In this document: positions 34,580 to 46,854 of the stretch, piece after piece
Numbering within the stretch: the stretch's first letter is position 1
How the letters are laid out: every line of letters begins with the position of its first letter
DNA from: Ceratopteris richardii
Taxonomy: Eukaryota > Streptophyta > Polypodiopsida > Polypodiales > Pteridaceae
NCBI GenBank assembly: GCA_020310875.1
Contig: CM035407.1
Location: 66,963,158 to 67,027,157 of the forward strand
Direction: 5' to 3'
DNA: 64,000 nucleotides
Made by a program: the position numbers and the translations under genes
The notes under the pieces: generated by a model
Seen by the model: the letters and a program-made list of their open reading frames with translations, nothing else
What the model was told of the DNA's origin: nothing
Databases searched by the model: none

Positions 34580-36278
34580 CTACACCAGCCATTTTGGCAT
34601 ACTTTTTGCCTGCTCAATATCAGCTCTCTCATCAACAAGTGCATCATGTAAATCTGCATCAAAAATGGAATGATCTGCATCATCATATGAAACCTGCAAA
34701 GGCTGAGAAGTTGCCTCATTAGGACCAGCACTAGACTGTCCACCTGTAAAAAGAGGCATCAAAGTATCATACATGTCTTTGGAGCTAATAGATGTCTCCT
34801 TAGTACATGAAAGCAATGGCTGAATAGCATCTTCCACAAATACAACATCACGGCTAACCAGAATGCGTTTAGTCTGTGGATATAGACAATAGACTTTACT
34901 TTCAGAACTGTACCCAACAAAAATACATTTTACTGCCTTATCATCCAATTTTCTTCGATGTTGTTCAGGCACTAGTGCATATGCCAAACAACCAAAAACA
35001 CGCAGATAAGCAACAGATGGCTTGCGGTCATGCCAAGCCTCATATGGAGTGATAGACTGTAGCGCTTTAGTGGGACACCTATTCAGTACATATGCTACAC
35101 ACATGACAGCCTCAAGCCAGAAACTATGTGGTAAAGCCTGACTCTTGACCATGCACCTCGCCATCTCCATTAGTGACCTGTTCTTTCGTTCAGCAACTCC
35201 ATTCTGTTGAGGTGTATATGGCACTGTACACTGGTGTTTTATCCCACGTTCAGCTAGAAATGCATTAAAATCAGAAGACATATATTCCCCCCCTCGATCA
35301 GAACGGAGGGTGCCCATTTTACATGTTGACAGATTTTTCAGCCAAAACCAAAAACTGTTTAAAGCACATGAACACTTCGGACTTTGCTTTGAGTGGATAT
35401 ACCCATGCATGCCTGGAAAAATCATCAATGAAAGTCATGAAGTAAAGGTAATTCCCAAAAGAGGGTGTCTGTATAGGACCATAGACATCACTATGTACAA
35501 GCTACAATTTCTACGTAGCTCGAACTGAACCATCTTTTGGAAAGGAGGAACGCTGCATTTTGCCCAAAATACAGCCTTCACATACATGTTTTCTAGGTGC
35601 CTCAAGCTTGGGCAAAGAAGACACCATATCAGATTTTTGCAGGCGTAGCAAACTAGCAAAATTCAGATGACCAAAGCGTGCATGCCAAAGCTTTGCATCT
35701 GACATAGCCTGAGAATCATGAACTGCACATGCCGAATCATTCACAGATCTTTCATAGTCTATGAGCTTATACAGCCCATGACATAAAATGCCAGAAGCAA
35801 TAATCACATCGCCATTTGATAGATCATAAATTGTACACCTGTCATCAACAAATTTCACAACTAAGCCAATCTTGGCTAATGCAGAAACTGATAACAGATT
35901 CTTCTTGATCCCTAGCACAAATAAAGCATCTGACAAGGTGAAAGAACTACCATCAGCAGTAGCCAGAATGATCTTACCAACTCCCATAACAGGATAAGAG
36001 GAGTTGTTGGCGCATGTGACAATATTCCCTATAGGGGCAGGCTCGAGTGAAGACAAGAAACTGCACTGCGAGGGTAATATGTTTGGTCGCCCCACTATCA
36101 AAGTACCAAACATCTGAGTCCACTGCAGACATGCACTGCTCATGAGAAGATGGGTCGAAATTGCAAACAGTAGTAAACACCCATTCTTCTTCCTGCACAA
36201 GATTAGCAGACTCTGTTTTTGGTGTAGAGGCTTCTGCAACAACCATTCCAGCCTCCTTTTTCTTTGCCTCTTTTGCAA
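34580..36278 (-). pseudogene. Copia D protease and integrase region
   Basis: Strand region VGKIILATADGSSFTLSDALFV, zinc region LWHARFGHLNF...CEGCILGKMQ, integrase core TLRSDRGGEYMSSDFNAF and TPQQNGVAERKNRSLMEMARCM, then FGCLAYALVPEQHRRKLD and the FVGYSSESK box. The protease Asp motif (WYFDSGATKHIT) lies upstream near 36100. It is broken. Confidence 0.87.
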
Positions 36279-37180
36279 CCATTTTTGGACAGTTCTTTAT
36301 TATATGATCATTCCCTTTACAGTACTTGCAAAAAAATTTCTGCTTTTCTGATTTCTTCTCATCTTTATCCTGGTTCTTCGAATGTGCAGCATTTGCATAT
36401 TTCTGCTTACTTGTAGAAGAGCTCCATTTTCCTTTTCCCTTCTGACTAGCCAGGAAAGCTTGATCTGCAACATGCATAATGGACCTGTTTTGCCTGGACT
36501 GATCTTCCTGCAACAGAACAGAGACTAACTCCTCAAATGATAAGGCATTCGGATTGCCTTTCATCATCAACCGAAGAGTAGAAGCAAAACTCTGATATGA
36601 ATCAGGAAGACCATTCAAAACGGTCTGCACAAGTGAGCTATCTGGTATAACCTCATGAGTAGAAATCAACTGTTCCTTCAAATCTTTGATCTTCGTTAGG
36701 AAACTGTCCATAGAATCACCTTCACTCATGTGCTCACTCTCCAACTATTTTCGGAGGTAAGCAACACGAGCCTCATTCCTAGCTTGGTACAATGTGGTAA
36801 GTGTATCCCAAGCATCCCTAGCTATTCTGCAAGAGCGAATATGAGGAATAATGGCACGTTTGACAGACAAAGCTATCAATGCATGTGCCTGGGCATCTCT
36901 GCCATCCCAACGGATCTGCTCTGCAGTAGGTGCAACAGAAACAGCAGCACGAACAGGAATCTGCGGAATATCATCTTCGACACCATCTTCATCAGCTCCA
37001 GCACCTGTATTTGCAATACCTGTCGTTACAGGTGTAACAAGACATCTTTCAACACCCTGCACAATGTTCCACAATCCTTTTGCAACCAAAACATGTCGCA
37101 TCATAATGGGTAGTTGGTACCATCCAACTTATCCTCAACAGCCAACATACGGAATACATCACTGCTTTCAGCCATGGCCG
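35974..37180 (-). pseudogene. Copia D gag region
   Basis: The UBN2-type gag includes HIRSCRIARDAWDTLTTLYQ, then ESEHMSEGDSMDSFLTKIKDLK and the zinc knuckle CKYCKGNDHIIKNC near 36320. The start codon context (GTCACCGGCCATGGC) is at about 37174. It is broken. Confidence 0.82.
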
Positions 37181-37506
37181 GTGACTAAAATACCTTGATG
37201 CAAAAAATTGACTGTATCCCAAAAAGTTGAACGGAACTGCCCAAACGAGTTCGGCTAAACCTGTAGCAGACTTCAAGACACTTATACTGGCGAGCAGAAA
37301 CATGTATATAACTTTGGCACAAAAAGACAAAAAAGCCTGCACAAGCACTGCAATAGTGCATTTGGAGGCCGAAACGAGCTCAGATCGCGATTTCGGCACC
37401 ACATAGCGAAGCTGTTTTGATCTCGGAAACATGCTAAGTATGCTCACCAAAATTCATGCGATTTTGAGACAGAGGAGTGTCGACGACGCCCTAGATGAAG
37501 CGATGA

Positions 37507-37521
37507 CCTGCTCTCATACCA
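37507..37521 (-). other. Primer-binding site of copia D, tRNA-iMet type
   Basis: The minus strand reads TGGTATGAGAGCAGG, close to the tRNA-iMet complement, two bases from the LTR end. Confidence 0.8.
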
Positions 37522-37523
37522 AT

Positions 37524-37753
37524 TGTTGGAGTTAGACGTCTACGGAAGCACGCGAACAGCACAAGGAGGAAGAAGAAGCTTGGAGCACCAACACACAATA
37601 CTGAATGTATTACTAGAGAATGTACAAAGATAAGTAGCCCATTAGGGCAATAGGCGTATATACAAGCCGGGGGAAAAAAACCTCCTAAAGAGGGAAAAAA
37701 GTGCCCCGACGGTCCTAGTGTGTTCACACACATCACTACCTAAATATATCAAC
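37524..37753 (-). repeat. 5' LTR of copia D
   Basis: About 230 bp, matching 32615-32845 almost throughout, with the primer site on its inner side and element E sequence on its outer side. Confidence 0.88.
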
Positions 37754-37755
37754 TT

Positions 37756-39032
37756 AAGTTGCACGAGAGTCATCTACCTCTTTGTGAATCTGGGACTTAT
37801 TTTGATCAGAATTTTTATTAGACACCATTGTTGCACGGGACAACAATGGTAACTGGTTTGAAATCTCGCAAAAATGTGTACATAACTTGGAAAGTTTTTC
37901 TATTTATTTTACATCCTCAAAATTACATATTTTAAATAGTAAAGATATTCCTAGAAAGATAATGAAAAAACATGAAAAATATTTTAACAGTAAAGGTTAT
38001 ATGTCTACAAATGAACATATTGAAAATATAGTTGAAACATCTTTTTCTTCTTCTTTACTTGATGAAATTAATCAAACTTTACATGATGAAAAATTAATGC
38101 AAATTATACTTTTGAACTCGTTAAATGAATATGAACTAATTTTGAAATTTGTTTCTGATTCTCTTAATGAAGCTAAAGTTAATACGAAATATAAAACACT
38201 TGATAAAAAAGTTAAACCTGTTGCCTAGGCTTTACCTGAAGGGAGTGATCTGAAAATAAAGCAAGTAGCTGATGATCCCATTTTACGTGATATTTCAAAA
38301 ATAGGACATAATTTTATTGATGAAACCATTAAATTAATAAAAATAGGAAACGAAGACTCTTTTCTATTGCCTACTGAACGTGAAATGTTTTGTGAAATGA
38401 TAAGAAAACATGGAAAAGCTTTCTCTCTTTATCCTCATGAAATAGGATGTGTTGACCCTAGAATAGTATCTCCAATGATTATATTTACCGTAGCCCATGT
38501 TCCTTAGAATCTTCGCCCTATACCAGTTCCAAAGGCTCATTTACCTGAGCTAATGAAACTGCTTAAGGAGAAGATGTATATGAAAATTCTAGAACCTTCC
38601 TCCGCACCTTATTCTAATAGATGGTTTATAGTTCCTAAAAACAATGGTAATCTTAGATTTATCCAAGATTTATAACCCATAAATAAAGTTACAATTAGGA
38701 ATGTAGGAATCGGCCCTATTGTAGGAGAATTTGTTGAAGCCTTTCTTGGGCATTCTATCTATTCTATGGGTGATTTATATTCTTGTTATGATCAGTTCAG
38801 CTTGCTACTAAGAGTAGAGATATAACTACAATGAAGACTCCTTTAGGTTTAGTCCATATGTGTACTCTACCTCAAGGAGCTACAAACTCGGTAGCACATA
38901 TGATGAATGCAATGAATATGGTTCTTCATGATTTTATTCCTAATGTGACCATGACATTTATAGATGATATTCCGATTAAAGGTTGTGAAGAAAAGGAAAA
39001 AGATGAAACATTAGATCCTTTAGGATGTAGGA
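37756..39032 (+). pseudogene. Element E linker and reverse transcriptase start, plus-strand half
   Basis: Continues element E beyond copia D. First comes an AT-rich linker with a 113-codon open stretch (37887-38228), then RT from about 38455: PIPVPKAHLPELMKLLKEKM, SNRWFIVPKNNGNLRFIQDL, and the MCTLPQGATNSVAHMMNAM...FIDDIPIKG active site. It ends at 39032, where copia F sequence starts. It is broken and about 90-95% similar to the minus copy by eye. Confidence 0.8.
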
Positions 39033-39560
39033 AGTATAGCTTTGTCTTTCAAATGTGCCATTATTCCTCATATTCGCTCTTGCAGAACAGCTAGGGATGC
39101 TTCGGATACACTTACCACATTGTATCAAGCTAGGAATGAGGCTCGTGTTGCTTACCTCCGAAAACAATTGGAGAGTGAGCACATGAATGAAGGCGATTCT
39201 ATGGACAGTTTCCTAATGAAGATCAAAGATTTGAAGGAACAATTGATTTCTGCTGATGAGGTTATACCAGATAGCTCACTTGTGCAGACCATTCTGAATG
39301 GTCTTCCTGATTCATATCAGAGTTTTGCTTCTACTCTTCGGTTGATGATAAAAGGTAATCCGAATGCCTTATCATTTGAGGAGTTAGTTTCTGTTCTGTT
39401 GCAAGAAGATCAGTCCAGGTAGAACAGGTCCATTATGCGAGTTGCAGATCAAGATTTCCTGGCTAGTCAGAAGGGCAAAGGAAAATGGAGCTCTTCAATT
39501 AGTAAGCAGAAATGAGCTAATTCTGCATATTCGAAGAAGGAAGATAAAGATGAGAAGAAA
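39033..39560 (+). pseudogene. Copia F gag region
   Basis: Contains HIRSCRTARDASDTLTTLYQ and the ESEHMNEGDSMDSF helix region, followed by LSFEELVSVLLQEDQSR. The gag zinc knuckle lies just downstream, at about 39580. Confidence 0.82.
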
Positions 39561-39575
39561 TCAGAAAAGCAAAAA

Positions 39576-41480
39576 TTGTTTTGTAAGTACTGTAAAGGGA
39601 ATGATCATATCATAAAGAACTGTCCAAAACTGGCTGCTAAAGAGGCAAAGAAGAAAGAGGTTGGAATGGTTGTTGCAGAGGCCTCTACACCAAAAACAGA
39701 GTCTGCAAATCTTGTGCAGGAAGAAGAATGGGCATTTACTACTGTCTGCAGTTTTGACCCATCTTCTCATGAGCAGTGCATGTCTGTAGTAGACTCAGAT
39801 GTTTGGTATTTTGACAGTGGGGCGACCAAACATATTACCTTGCAGTGTAGTTTCTTCTCTTCACTCGAGCCTGCCCCTACAGGGAATACTGTTACATGCG
39901 CCAACAACTCCTCTTATCCTCTTATGGGAGTTGGTAAGATCATTTTGACTACTGCTGATGGTAGTTCTTTCACTTTGTCAGATGCTTTATTTGTGCCAGG
40001 GATAAAAAAGAACCTGTTATCAGTTTCTGCATTAGCCAAGATTGGCTTGGTTGTGAAATTTATCGATGACAGGTGTAGAGTTCATGATCTATCAAATGGT
40101 GATGTGATTATTGCTTCTAGCATTTTATGTCGTGGGTTGTATAAGCTCATAGACTATGAAAGATCTATGAATGATTTGGCATGTGCATTTCATGATTCTC
40201 AGGCTATGTCAGATGCAAAGCTTTGGCATGCACGCTTTGGTCATCTGAATTTTGCTAGTTTGCTACGCTTGCAGAAATCTAAAATGGTGTCCTCTTTGCC
40301 CAAACTTGAGGCACCTGGAAAACATGTTTGTGAGGGCTGTATTTTGGGCAAAATGCAGCGTTCATCCTTTCCAAAAGATGGTTCAGTTCGGGCTACATAG
40401 AAATTGCAGCTTGTACATAGTGATGTTTGTGGTCCTATACAGACACCCTCTTTTGGAAATTACCTTTACTTCGTGACTTTCATTGATGATTTTTCCAGGC
40501 ATGCATGGGTATATCCACTCAAAGCAAAGTCCGAAGTGTTCATGTGCTTCAAATAGTTTTTGGTTTTGGCTGAAAATCTGTCAGCATGTAAAATGGGCAC
40601 CCTCCGTTCTGATCGAGGGGGGGAATATATGTCTTCTGATTTTAATGCATTTCTGGCTGAACGTGGGATAAAACACCAGTGTACAGTGCCGTATACACCT
40701 CAACAGAATGGAGTTGCTGAACGAAAGAACATGTCACTCATGGAGATGGCGAGGTGCATGGTCAAGAGTCAAGCTTTACCTCATAGTTTCTGGCTTGAGG
40801 CTGTCATGTGTGCATCATATGTACTTAACAGGTGTCCCACTAAAGTGCTGCAGTCTATCACTCCATATGAGGCTTGGCATGATCGCAAGCCATCTGTTGC
40901 TCATCTGCGTGTTTTTGGTTGTTTGGCATATGCACTAGTGCTTGAACAACATCGCAGAAAATTGGATGATAAGGCAGTAAAATGTATTTTTGTTGGGTAC
41001 AGTTCTGAAAGTAAAGGCTATCGTCTGTATCATCCACAAACCAAACGCATTCTGGTTAGCCGTGATGTTGTCTTTGTGGAAGATGCTATTCAGCCATTGC
41101 TTTCATGTACTAAGGAGACATCTGTTAGCTCCAAAGACATGTATGATACTTTGATGCCTCTTTTTACAGGTGGAGAGTCTAGTGCTGGTCCTAATGAGGC
41201 AACTTCTCAGCCTTTGCAGGTTTCATATGATGATGCAGATCATTTTATTTCTGATGCAGATTTACATGATGCACTTGTTGATGAGAGAGCTGATATTGAG
41301 CAGGCAAAAACTATGCCAAAATGGCTGGTGCAGACTTTGCGTGACAGCAAATTAGATGCACCTTTGTCATATCGTACTCGTTTAGGCTCTCATAGTGCCT
41401 CCTTTACATCAGATTGCTATGCTATGGCTGTCTCTAGTCTCTGTGATGAGAATGAACCTGTTTCTTTTGATGAAGCATAG
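39576..41480 (+). pseudogene. Copia F zinc knuckle, protease and integrase region
   Basis: CKYCKGNDHIIKNC knuckle, protease WYFDSGATKHIT at about 39800, strand region, zinc site WHARFGHLNF...CEGCILGKMQ, integrase TLRSDRGGEYMSSDFNAF and PQQNGVAERKN, then the linker with FGCLAYALVLEQ and the FVGYSSESKGY box. Two long open stretches (274 and 306 codons) cover most of it. It is broken. Confidence 0.87.
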
Positions 41481-41495
41481 AATTCAGAAAATTGG

Positions 41496-42992
41496 ATGGT
41501 TGTTATGCAATCTGAATATGATGCTATAATGAAGAATGGTACATGGTCTTTATGTGACTTGCCTCCTAGCAAGAAGGCCATTGGCACTAAGTGGGTATAC
41601 AAGCTGAAGCGTAAACCTGATGGTACAGTTGACAGGTATAAGGCTAGGCTTGTTGCAAAGGGTTATGCGCAGGAAAGAGGCATTGATTTTGATGAGACCT
41701 TTGCACCTACATGTCGTATGACTACTGTTCGGAGCATTTGTGCACTTGCAACCCATCATGGTTGGAATGTACATTAGTTGGACATTAAAACAACATTTCT
41801 GAATGGTGACTTGCATGAAGAAGTGTATGTTTTTCAGCCCCGTGGCTTTGTGCAGAAAGGGCATGAAAACCAGGTGTGCAGGTTAAAGAAGGCATTATAT
41901 GGTTTAAAGCAAGCACCACCTGCTTGGTATGAGAAGATACATGCCTATCTGGTTGCACATGGTTTTGAGAACAGTCCAATTGAAAGCACCTTATATGTTA
42001 AGCGTGCTAATGATGTGCTTCTGATCATTATTGTCTATGTTGATGACATGCTGCTCACTGGTCTTATTGAGAAGCATATTGCTAATTTCAAGGCTGATTT
42101 GCATGCCTCATTTGAAATGTCTGATTTGGGGCATTTGCATCACTATTTGGGCATTCAGTTTATGCAAGTTGATGGTGGAATGGCTTTGTGTCAAACGAAA
42201 TATATTGACACATTATTGCAGCGTTTTGGCCTTGAAGACTGTAAGCCTATTGCCACTCCTATGGAGACAGGTTTACGATTGAGTCTTCATGATGTTGGAG
42301 ATGCATTTGATGTTGTTCTCTATCAGCAGGCTATTGGATGCTTGATTTACTTATGCATTACTCGGCCAGATATTCAGTTTGTTGTCTCACAGATGAGCAG
42401 GTTTATGCATTGCCCAGGAGTCACGCATTGGAAGGCGGTTAAGCTCATCTTTCGCTACTTGAGTGGTACTCGGCTACTTGGGTTGTTTTATCCCAAGGGG
42501 GGATCACTACCGCCAGATTTGCATGCTTTTTCTGACTCAAATTGGGCTGGTTGCTATGACACTCGTGTGTCCACCAGTGGTTTTTGCTTCATGCTTGGTA
42601 GCTCATGTATATCTTGGTTGAGCAAGAATCAGCCTACTGTGGCCACTTCCAGTTGTGAGGCTAAGTGTAGGGCAGCTTTCACAGCGACTGTTGAGTGTAT
42701 GTGGATCAGACGCCTTATGGCTGATTTGGGTGTTGGCCAGTCTTCTGCCACCACCATCTTCACTGACAGTCAGAGCGCATTGGCAGTTGCGAGGAACCCT
42801 GTGTTCCAGGCTCGCACTAAGCACATTGAGGTGCATTATCACTATGTCAGGGAGAGGTTCTCTGCTAGGGAGATCAGCTTGGCATATGTGCCCACGCAGG
42901 AGAACATAGCAGACCTTTTTACGAAGGCTCTGCCTAGGGAGAAGTTTGAAGCTTTCCGCAAAGCTTTGGGCTTACTTCCTGTTGTGGAGTGA
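41496..42992 (+). pseudogene. Copia F reverse transcriptase and RNase H region
   Basis: RT entry with MKNGTWSLCDLPPSKK and GTKWVYKLKRKPDGT. The 404-codon open stretch 41778-42992 then covers the rest of RT ([21 protein letters not shown]) and RNase H (FSDSNWAGCYDTRVSTSG, SSCEAK) to the conserved tail ENIADLFTKALP. It is almost whole in this part but belongs to a truncated element. Confidence 0.87.
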
Positions 42993-43067
42993 TTTCCACA
43001 TAGCTTGGCACTTCCTTATACATGAGTGCCAGCTCCTTGTTCACCGCATCACTCCCAGGGGGGGATT

Positions 43068-43298
43068 TGTTGATATATTTAGGTAGTGATGTGTGTGAAC
43101 ACACTAGGACCGCCGGGGCACTTTTTTCCCTCTTTAGGAGGTTTTTTTCCCCCGGCTTGTATACACGCCTATTGCCCTAGTGGGCTACTTATCTTTGTAC
43201 ATTCTCTAGTAATACATTCAGTATTGTGTGTTTGTGCTCCAAGCTTCTTCTTCCTCCTTGTGTTGTTCGCGTGCTTCCGCAGACATCTATCTCCAACA
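43068..43298 (+). repeat. 3' LTR of copia F
   Basis: 231 bp, TGTTGATATATT...ATCTCCAACA, preceded by the purine tract CCCAGGGGGGGATT. Same family as 25711-25938 and both copia D LTRs. Confidence 0.9.
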
Positions 43299-44601
43299 TG
43301 ATATAGGATATTATCTTAGCTCTTTAAAACAATTACCTATTTGGTCAGCTAATAGGCTTAGAGACATTAGGAAACGTGCATTTAATTTCTTTTTAAAGGA
43401 TGGTTTTATTTGGCGTCATAAAAAAGGAAAAATTAGATGCTAGCAACGAGTTTTAGGAAATGAAAACCTTCAAAATAGAGTTATGATAGGCATGCATGAA
43501 ACCCTTTGGGCAGGACATAAAGGCTTCTATGCGACGTATGATAAAATTAGAGAAGCTTATTGGTGGCCAGGTATGTATGTGAATATACGTGACTTTGTAA
43601 GTACTTATACTACTTGTCAGGTACATTCATCAGTTAGACATAGGGAATCTCTGCACCCAACTTACCCTCCTTGTATTCATTACAAGTGGGTAGTTGATTT
43701 AGTGACCATGCCTAAAGGTTTAGATAAGATGAGGTATATAGTATTAGCTAGGGAAGATTTGACTAATCATGTAGAGGGTAGAGCTCTTCGTACTAAAACT
43801 ACTTATAACATAGGTAGATTTTTGTTAGAAGAAGTTATTTTTAGATTTGGCTATGTAGAAAAGATAGTAGTAGATAGGGGAGAGTTAGATGCTCGAGAGG
43901 CAAGAGAATTCTTTGACCAGCATGGGATTCGTTTATCTCTCACAACTGCTTATAATCCGGAGTTTAATGGTAAGATTGAACAAGGTCATCCATCTATTTT
44001 GAAGGCAATCTCTAAGGCCTGCAATGGTGATACAAAGTAGTGGCCTAGGTTCCTTCCTTTTGCACTATGGGTAGACATAATGACGTGTACTAGGTCTACA
44101 GGATTTATGCCTGCAGAACTGATGTACTGTCAGAAGCTAATTTTTCCTATCCAGACCCAGATTATTTCATGGACAATGCTTCCATGGAAGAATGAGATGA
44201 CTCGTGAAGATTTGATCTCTGTTAGGATTATGCAATTAGATCTAGGAAATAAAATGATTGAAGAAGCTGTACAAAAAGTTACAAAATCACGACTTAAAAA
44301 TAAAATCTATTTTGATAAAAAACAGAGACTTAGGCCTCGTACTATAGAAGTAGATGATTGGGTATTAGTTTACGATAGTAATTTTGATACACAGTATGAT
44401 GCTAGGAAGAAGTTAATTAAAAGATGGTTTGTTTCGTATGTAGTAGTAACTGTTTTTTATAATGGTACATTTAAGCTTAGAGAATTTGATGGTTCTTTGT
44501 TGCGAAATTTAATTGCAGGGAAAAGGATTAAACTGTTCAAGAAACGAAATAATGAAGATCATGAGATTGACGAGATTGATGAAGATGTTGATGAAGATTA
44601 A
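43299..44601 (+). pseudogene. Element E integrase, plus-strand half
   Basis: After the RNase H-side segment (DIGYYLSSLKQLPIWSAN, NFFLKDGFIWRHKKGK) comes the 185-codon integrase piece: zinc region HETLWAGHKGF...CQVH, core YKWVVDLVTMPKGLDK, VDRGELDA, and AYNPEFNGKIEQGHPSILK with the catalytic Glu. A second piece (44080-44601) carries the tail DDWVLVYDSNFD...LREFDGSLLRN and an acidic end. No chromodomain is seen. It is broken. Confidence 0.83.
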
Positions 44602-46681
44602 AGATCTGTTTTAATCAGGTGAAAAAGTTTTAATTAGAGATTTGTTTGATTTTTCGTGTATATGCACTGGATTACTGAATAAGTTAAAAGAATATGTTCA
44701 AATTTTTAAAAAAATCAAGAAGAATTTAATATGTTAAATATCTGATATATTTATGATTGATGCATGAAAAACTTGTATTTATATGAATTAAAACAGATAG
44801 TTAAATAGAAATTTTTAGAATTGGAAGCTTGTGGAGAAATGGTAGACTTATTATGAATACATGTATATGCCGAAAATTTTATCCATTAGCAAGTGGGATT
44901 TTTGTATCTTACTATTTATTCCTTATGAGATCTGACCTCCAAATGAATTAAAAGATAAAACTTCATACCCAATTTAGCCTATATGTATGTGTTTGTAGTT
45001 GGTGCGCTATGATGGGCTAGTAGGCGGGTGGAATAACCTTGGTTGGGTGATCAAGGCCACGAGCTGACACTATTTCCATCATAGGCCTAACCTCTATGTT
45101 GTCATGCGCCTCCATGGGTTGGTAGGCGGGTGGAGTCACTCTGGTCGGGTGGCTAGAGCCATGAGCCGACGTCGATTTCATGTAGGGCTGATGTAGTTTT
45201 GTCATGTGCTATACCAGATTGGCAGACAAGTGGGTAAAACTTGGCCGGATGGACAAGTCCAGGAGTCGCACCCAATTTCGGTATAGGCCGATTTGTTTAA
45301 AATAAATAAAGAGCTGAGTTGGGATGAAGTAATAAAACAAAAAAAAAAGAAATGAAAAATAAAAAAGAAATGAGTGGAGAGTCAGACCATAGGAAATAAA
45401 AGTAGGAGTCAAATATTCTATTAACTGATGAAAAAGTTTTAGTATATGTTGTTATGCAAGAAAAGTTACTTATTCCAAGCCAGTTACATGAACAGAATGA
45501 CTATGACACTTATGGTTTATTCCTGTAAATGCTTGTTTAAATGTGGATTCAGAAATATAACATGATATTTATATGACTTATATCTACTTTGATTTTTTAG
45601 AAGATTTGTACTAATCTTTTTAATTGCACAAAGTATGAATGCATGATAAAATAAAACTTTGAAATTTTAAAATTTATTTACAAAGAATTTGATATGTTCC
45701 ACTTGAATCTGCAGGTTGGCCCATCGGGACGATGTGCAGGTTTAGTGGGGGCGGATGTCGGAAAGATTTTATCCCTCTTAAAATATTATTAAAAAATAAA
45801 GATCAATTGATTAAAGTAAGTTTTAATAATTTATGAAATTTTAACTTGAGTTTGATCTTAAATTTTTGCAGGACAAAAAGTTTTGATGATTTGGGATCCA
45901 GTACAAAGATGGAAAGTATTTAGAAGGAGTTTTCAAATGTAGTTGTGGGTATTTGATTAAAAATGAAGGGTTAATTAAGGGTTTATTTAAGGTTTGAAAG
46001 TAAATTGAGGATGATTCAAGGGTCTAATATAGGGTTTGAATATGTTTTATAGGGTAACAACTTAGTTTCAAGGATAATTAAGGGTTTAGATAAGAAATCT
46101 AAAGGGTTTTGATAGGGTAGAAGTTTAGTTTATGAGTTATTTGAGGGTTTGGATGAGATTTAAAGCTAAAAGAAAAGGTTTTTATTGATTAAAAACATGG
46201 TTTAAGGGTAGTTTAAGGTAAATATTGGTAAAGGGGCTAATTAAGTAGGTTTTTTTCTCTGAAGGAGTCTCTGAAGGAGTCTCTGAAGGAGTTAATGTAT
46301 AGGGCAAAAGTTATTAAATGGAAACTTTAACAAATATTTAAATGTAAATGAATAATTAAATATGTTAATTAATAATTAACATTATTTAAATAATATTAAG
46401 GTTATGGAAAATTTATTTAAATTTAATAATTGATAGGTTGAATTTAATTAATTCTAAAGTAAATAAATAATTGAAAGGTTGAATTTATTTAATTCTAAAA
46501 GGATGATAAAAGTATAAGGTCAAGTGAGTATTTATTTATTTAGTGGATATTGTATGTTTTTGGAAAAATGAATGGAAGAAAATCCTACGCCTTTTTTTTG
46601 GTTGAGTTGTGTTGAGTGGATGTGGAGTAAATGTGGGCTGCATGAATGAGTTAACTTAGGAAAATGTGGGCTATGGTGGGC
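44602..46681 (+). other. Element E 3' region, plus copy
   Basis: AT-rich, non-coding. 44602-46040 matches the minus copy (27730-26297); 46041-46681 has no counterpart in the window. A 12-bp unit TCTCTGAAGGAG is repeated three times at 46256-46291. It probably contains LTR sequence; the copia G insertion at 46682 interrupts it. Confidence 0.6.
45003..45300 (+). repeat. Threefold ~100-bp tandem repeat in element E 3' region
   Basis: Three degenerate units of about 100 bp, each with GGCGGGTGGA-T / TTGG(T/C)CGGGTG / CACGAG-type phrases. The inverted copy lies at 27060-27345, so the repeat was already in the element before duplication. Confidence 0.7.
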
Positions 46682-46854
46682 TGTTAGAGTATGATCAATG
46701 TCTACCCCTCATGATTGTATGCACATTTTGTAAGGCCCCCTTTATGAGGAGAAGCCAAGCGTGCATTACCCAATTGATGGGAATCCCAACTTGAATGTTG
46801 GATGAAGGTCATATTGGACCATGTAAGATATTATAAGGAAAGGGAGTTACCAGG

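Larger units (their letters stand above)
32616..37755 (-). mobile_element. Copia D, inserted in element E
   Basis: A complete-length but decayed copia on the minus strand: 5' LTR 37524-37753, primer site 37507-37521, gag, protease, integrase, RT, RNase H, purine tract at 32846-32860, 3' LTR 32615-32845 (231 bp). AAGTT flanks both sides (32611-32615 and 37756-37760), a likely 5-bp target duplication. The LTRs differ at only a few positions, so it is fairly young despite around ten breaks in its coding region. Same family as copia C and F. Confidence 0.87.
39033..43298 (+). mobile_element. Copia F (gag to 3' LTR), in element E
   Basis: Plus-strand copy of the copia D family, starting inside gag (no 5' LTR) and ending with a full 231-bp 3' LTR (43068-43298). 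It runs gag, protease, integrase, RT, RNase H, purine tract and LTR. It has fewer breaks than copia D. Right of 43298 element E resumes with integrase-side sequence. It is inverted relative to copia D. Confidence 0.87.

Noticed and set aside
25711-43298. Copia C and copia F as the two ends of one element split by element E
   Set aside because: The outer flanks differ: copia B2 on the left, element E on the right, with no shared target duplication. They are better seen as separate or recombined family members.
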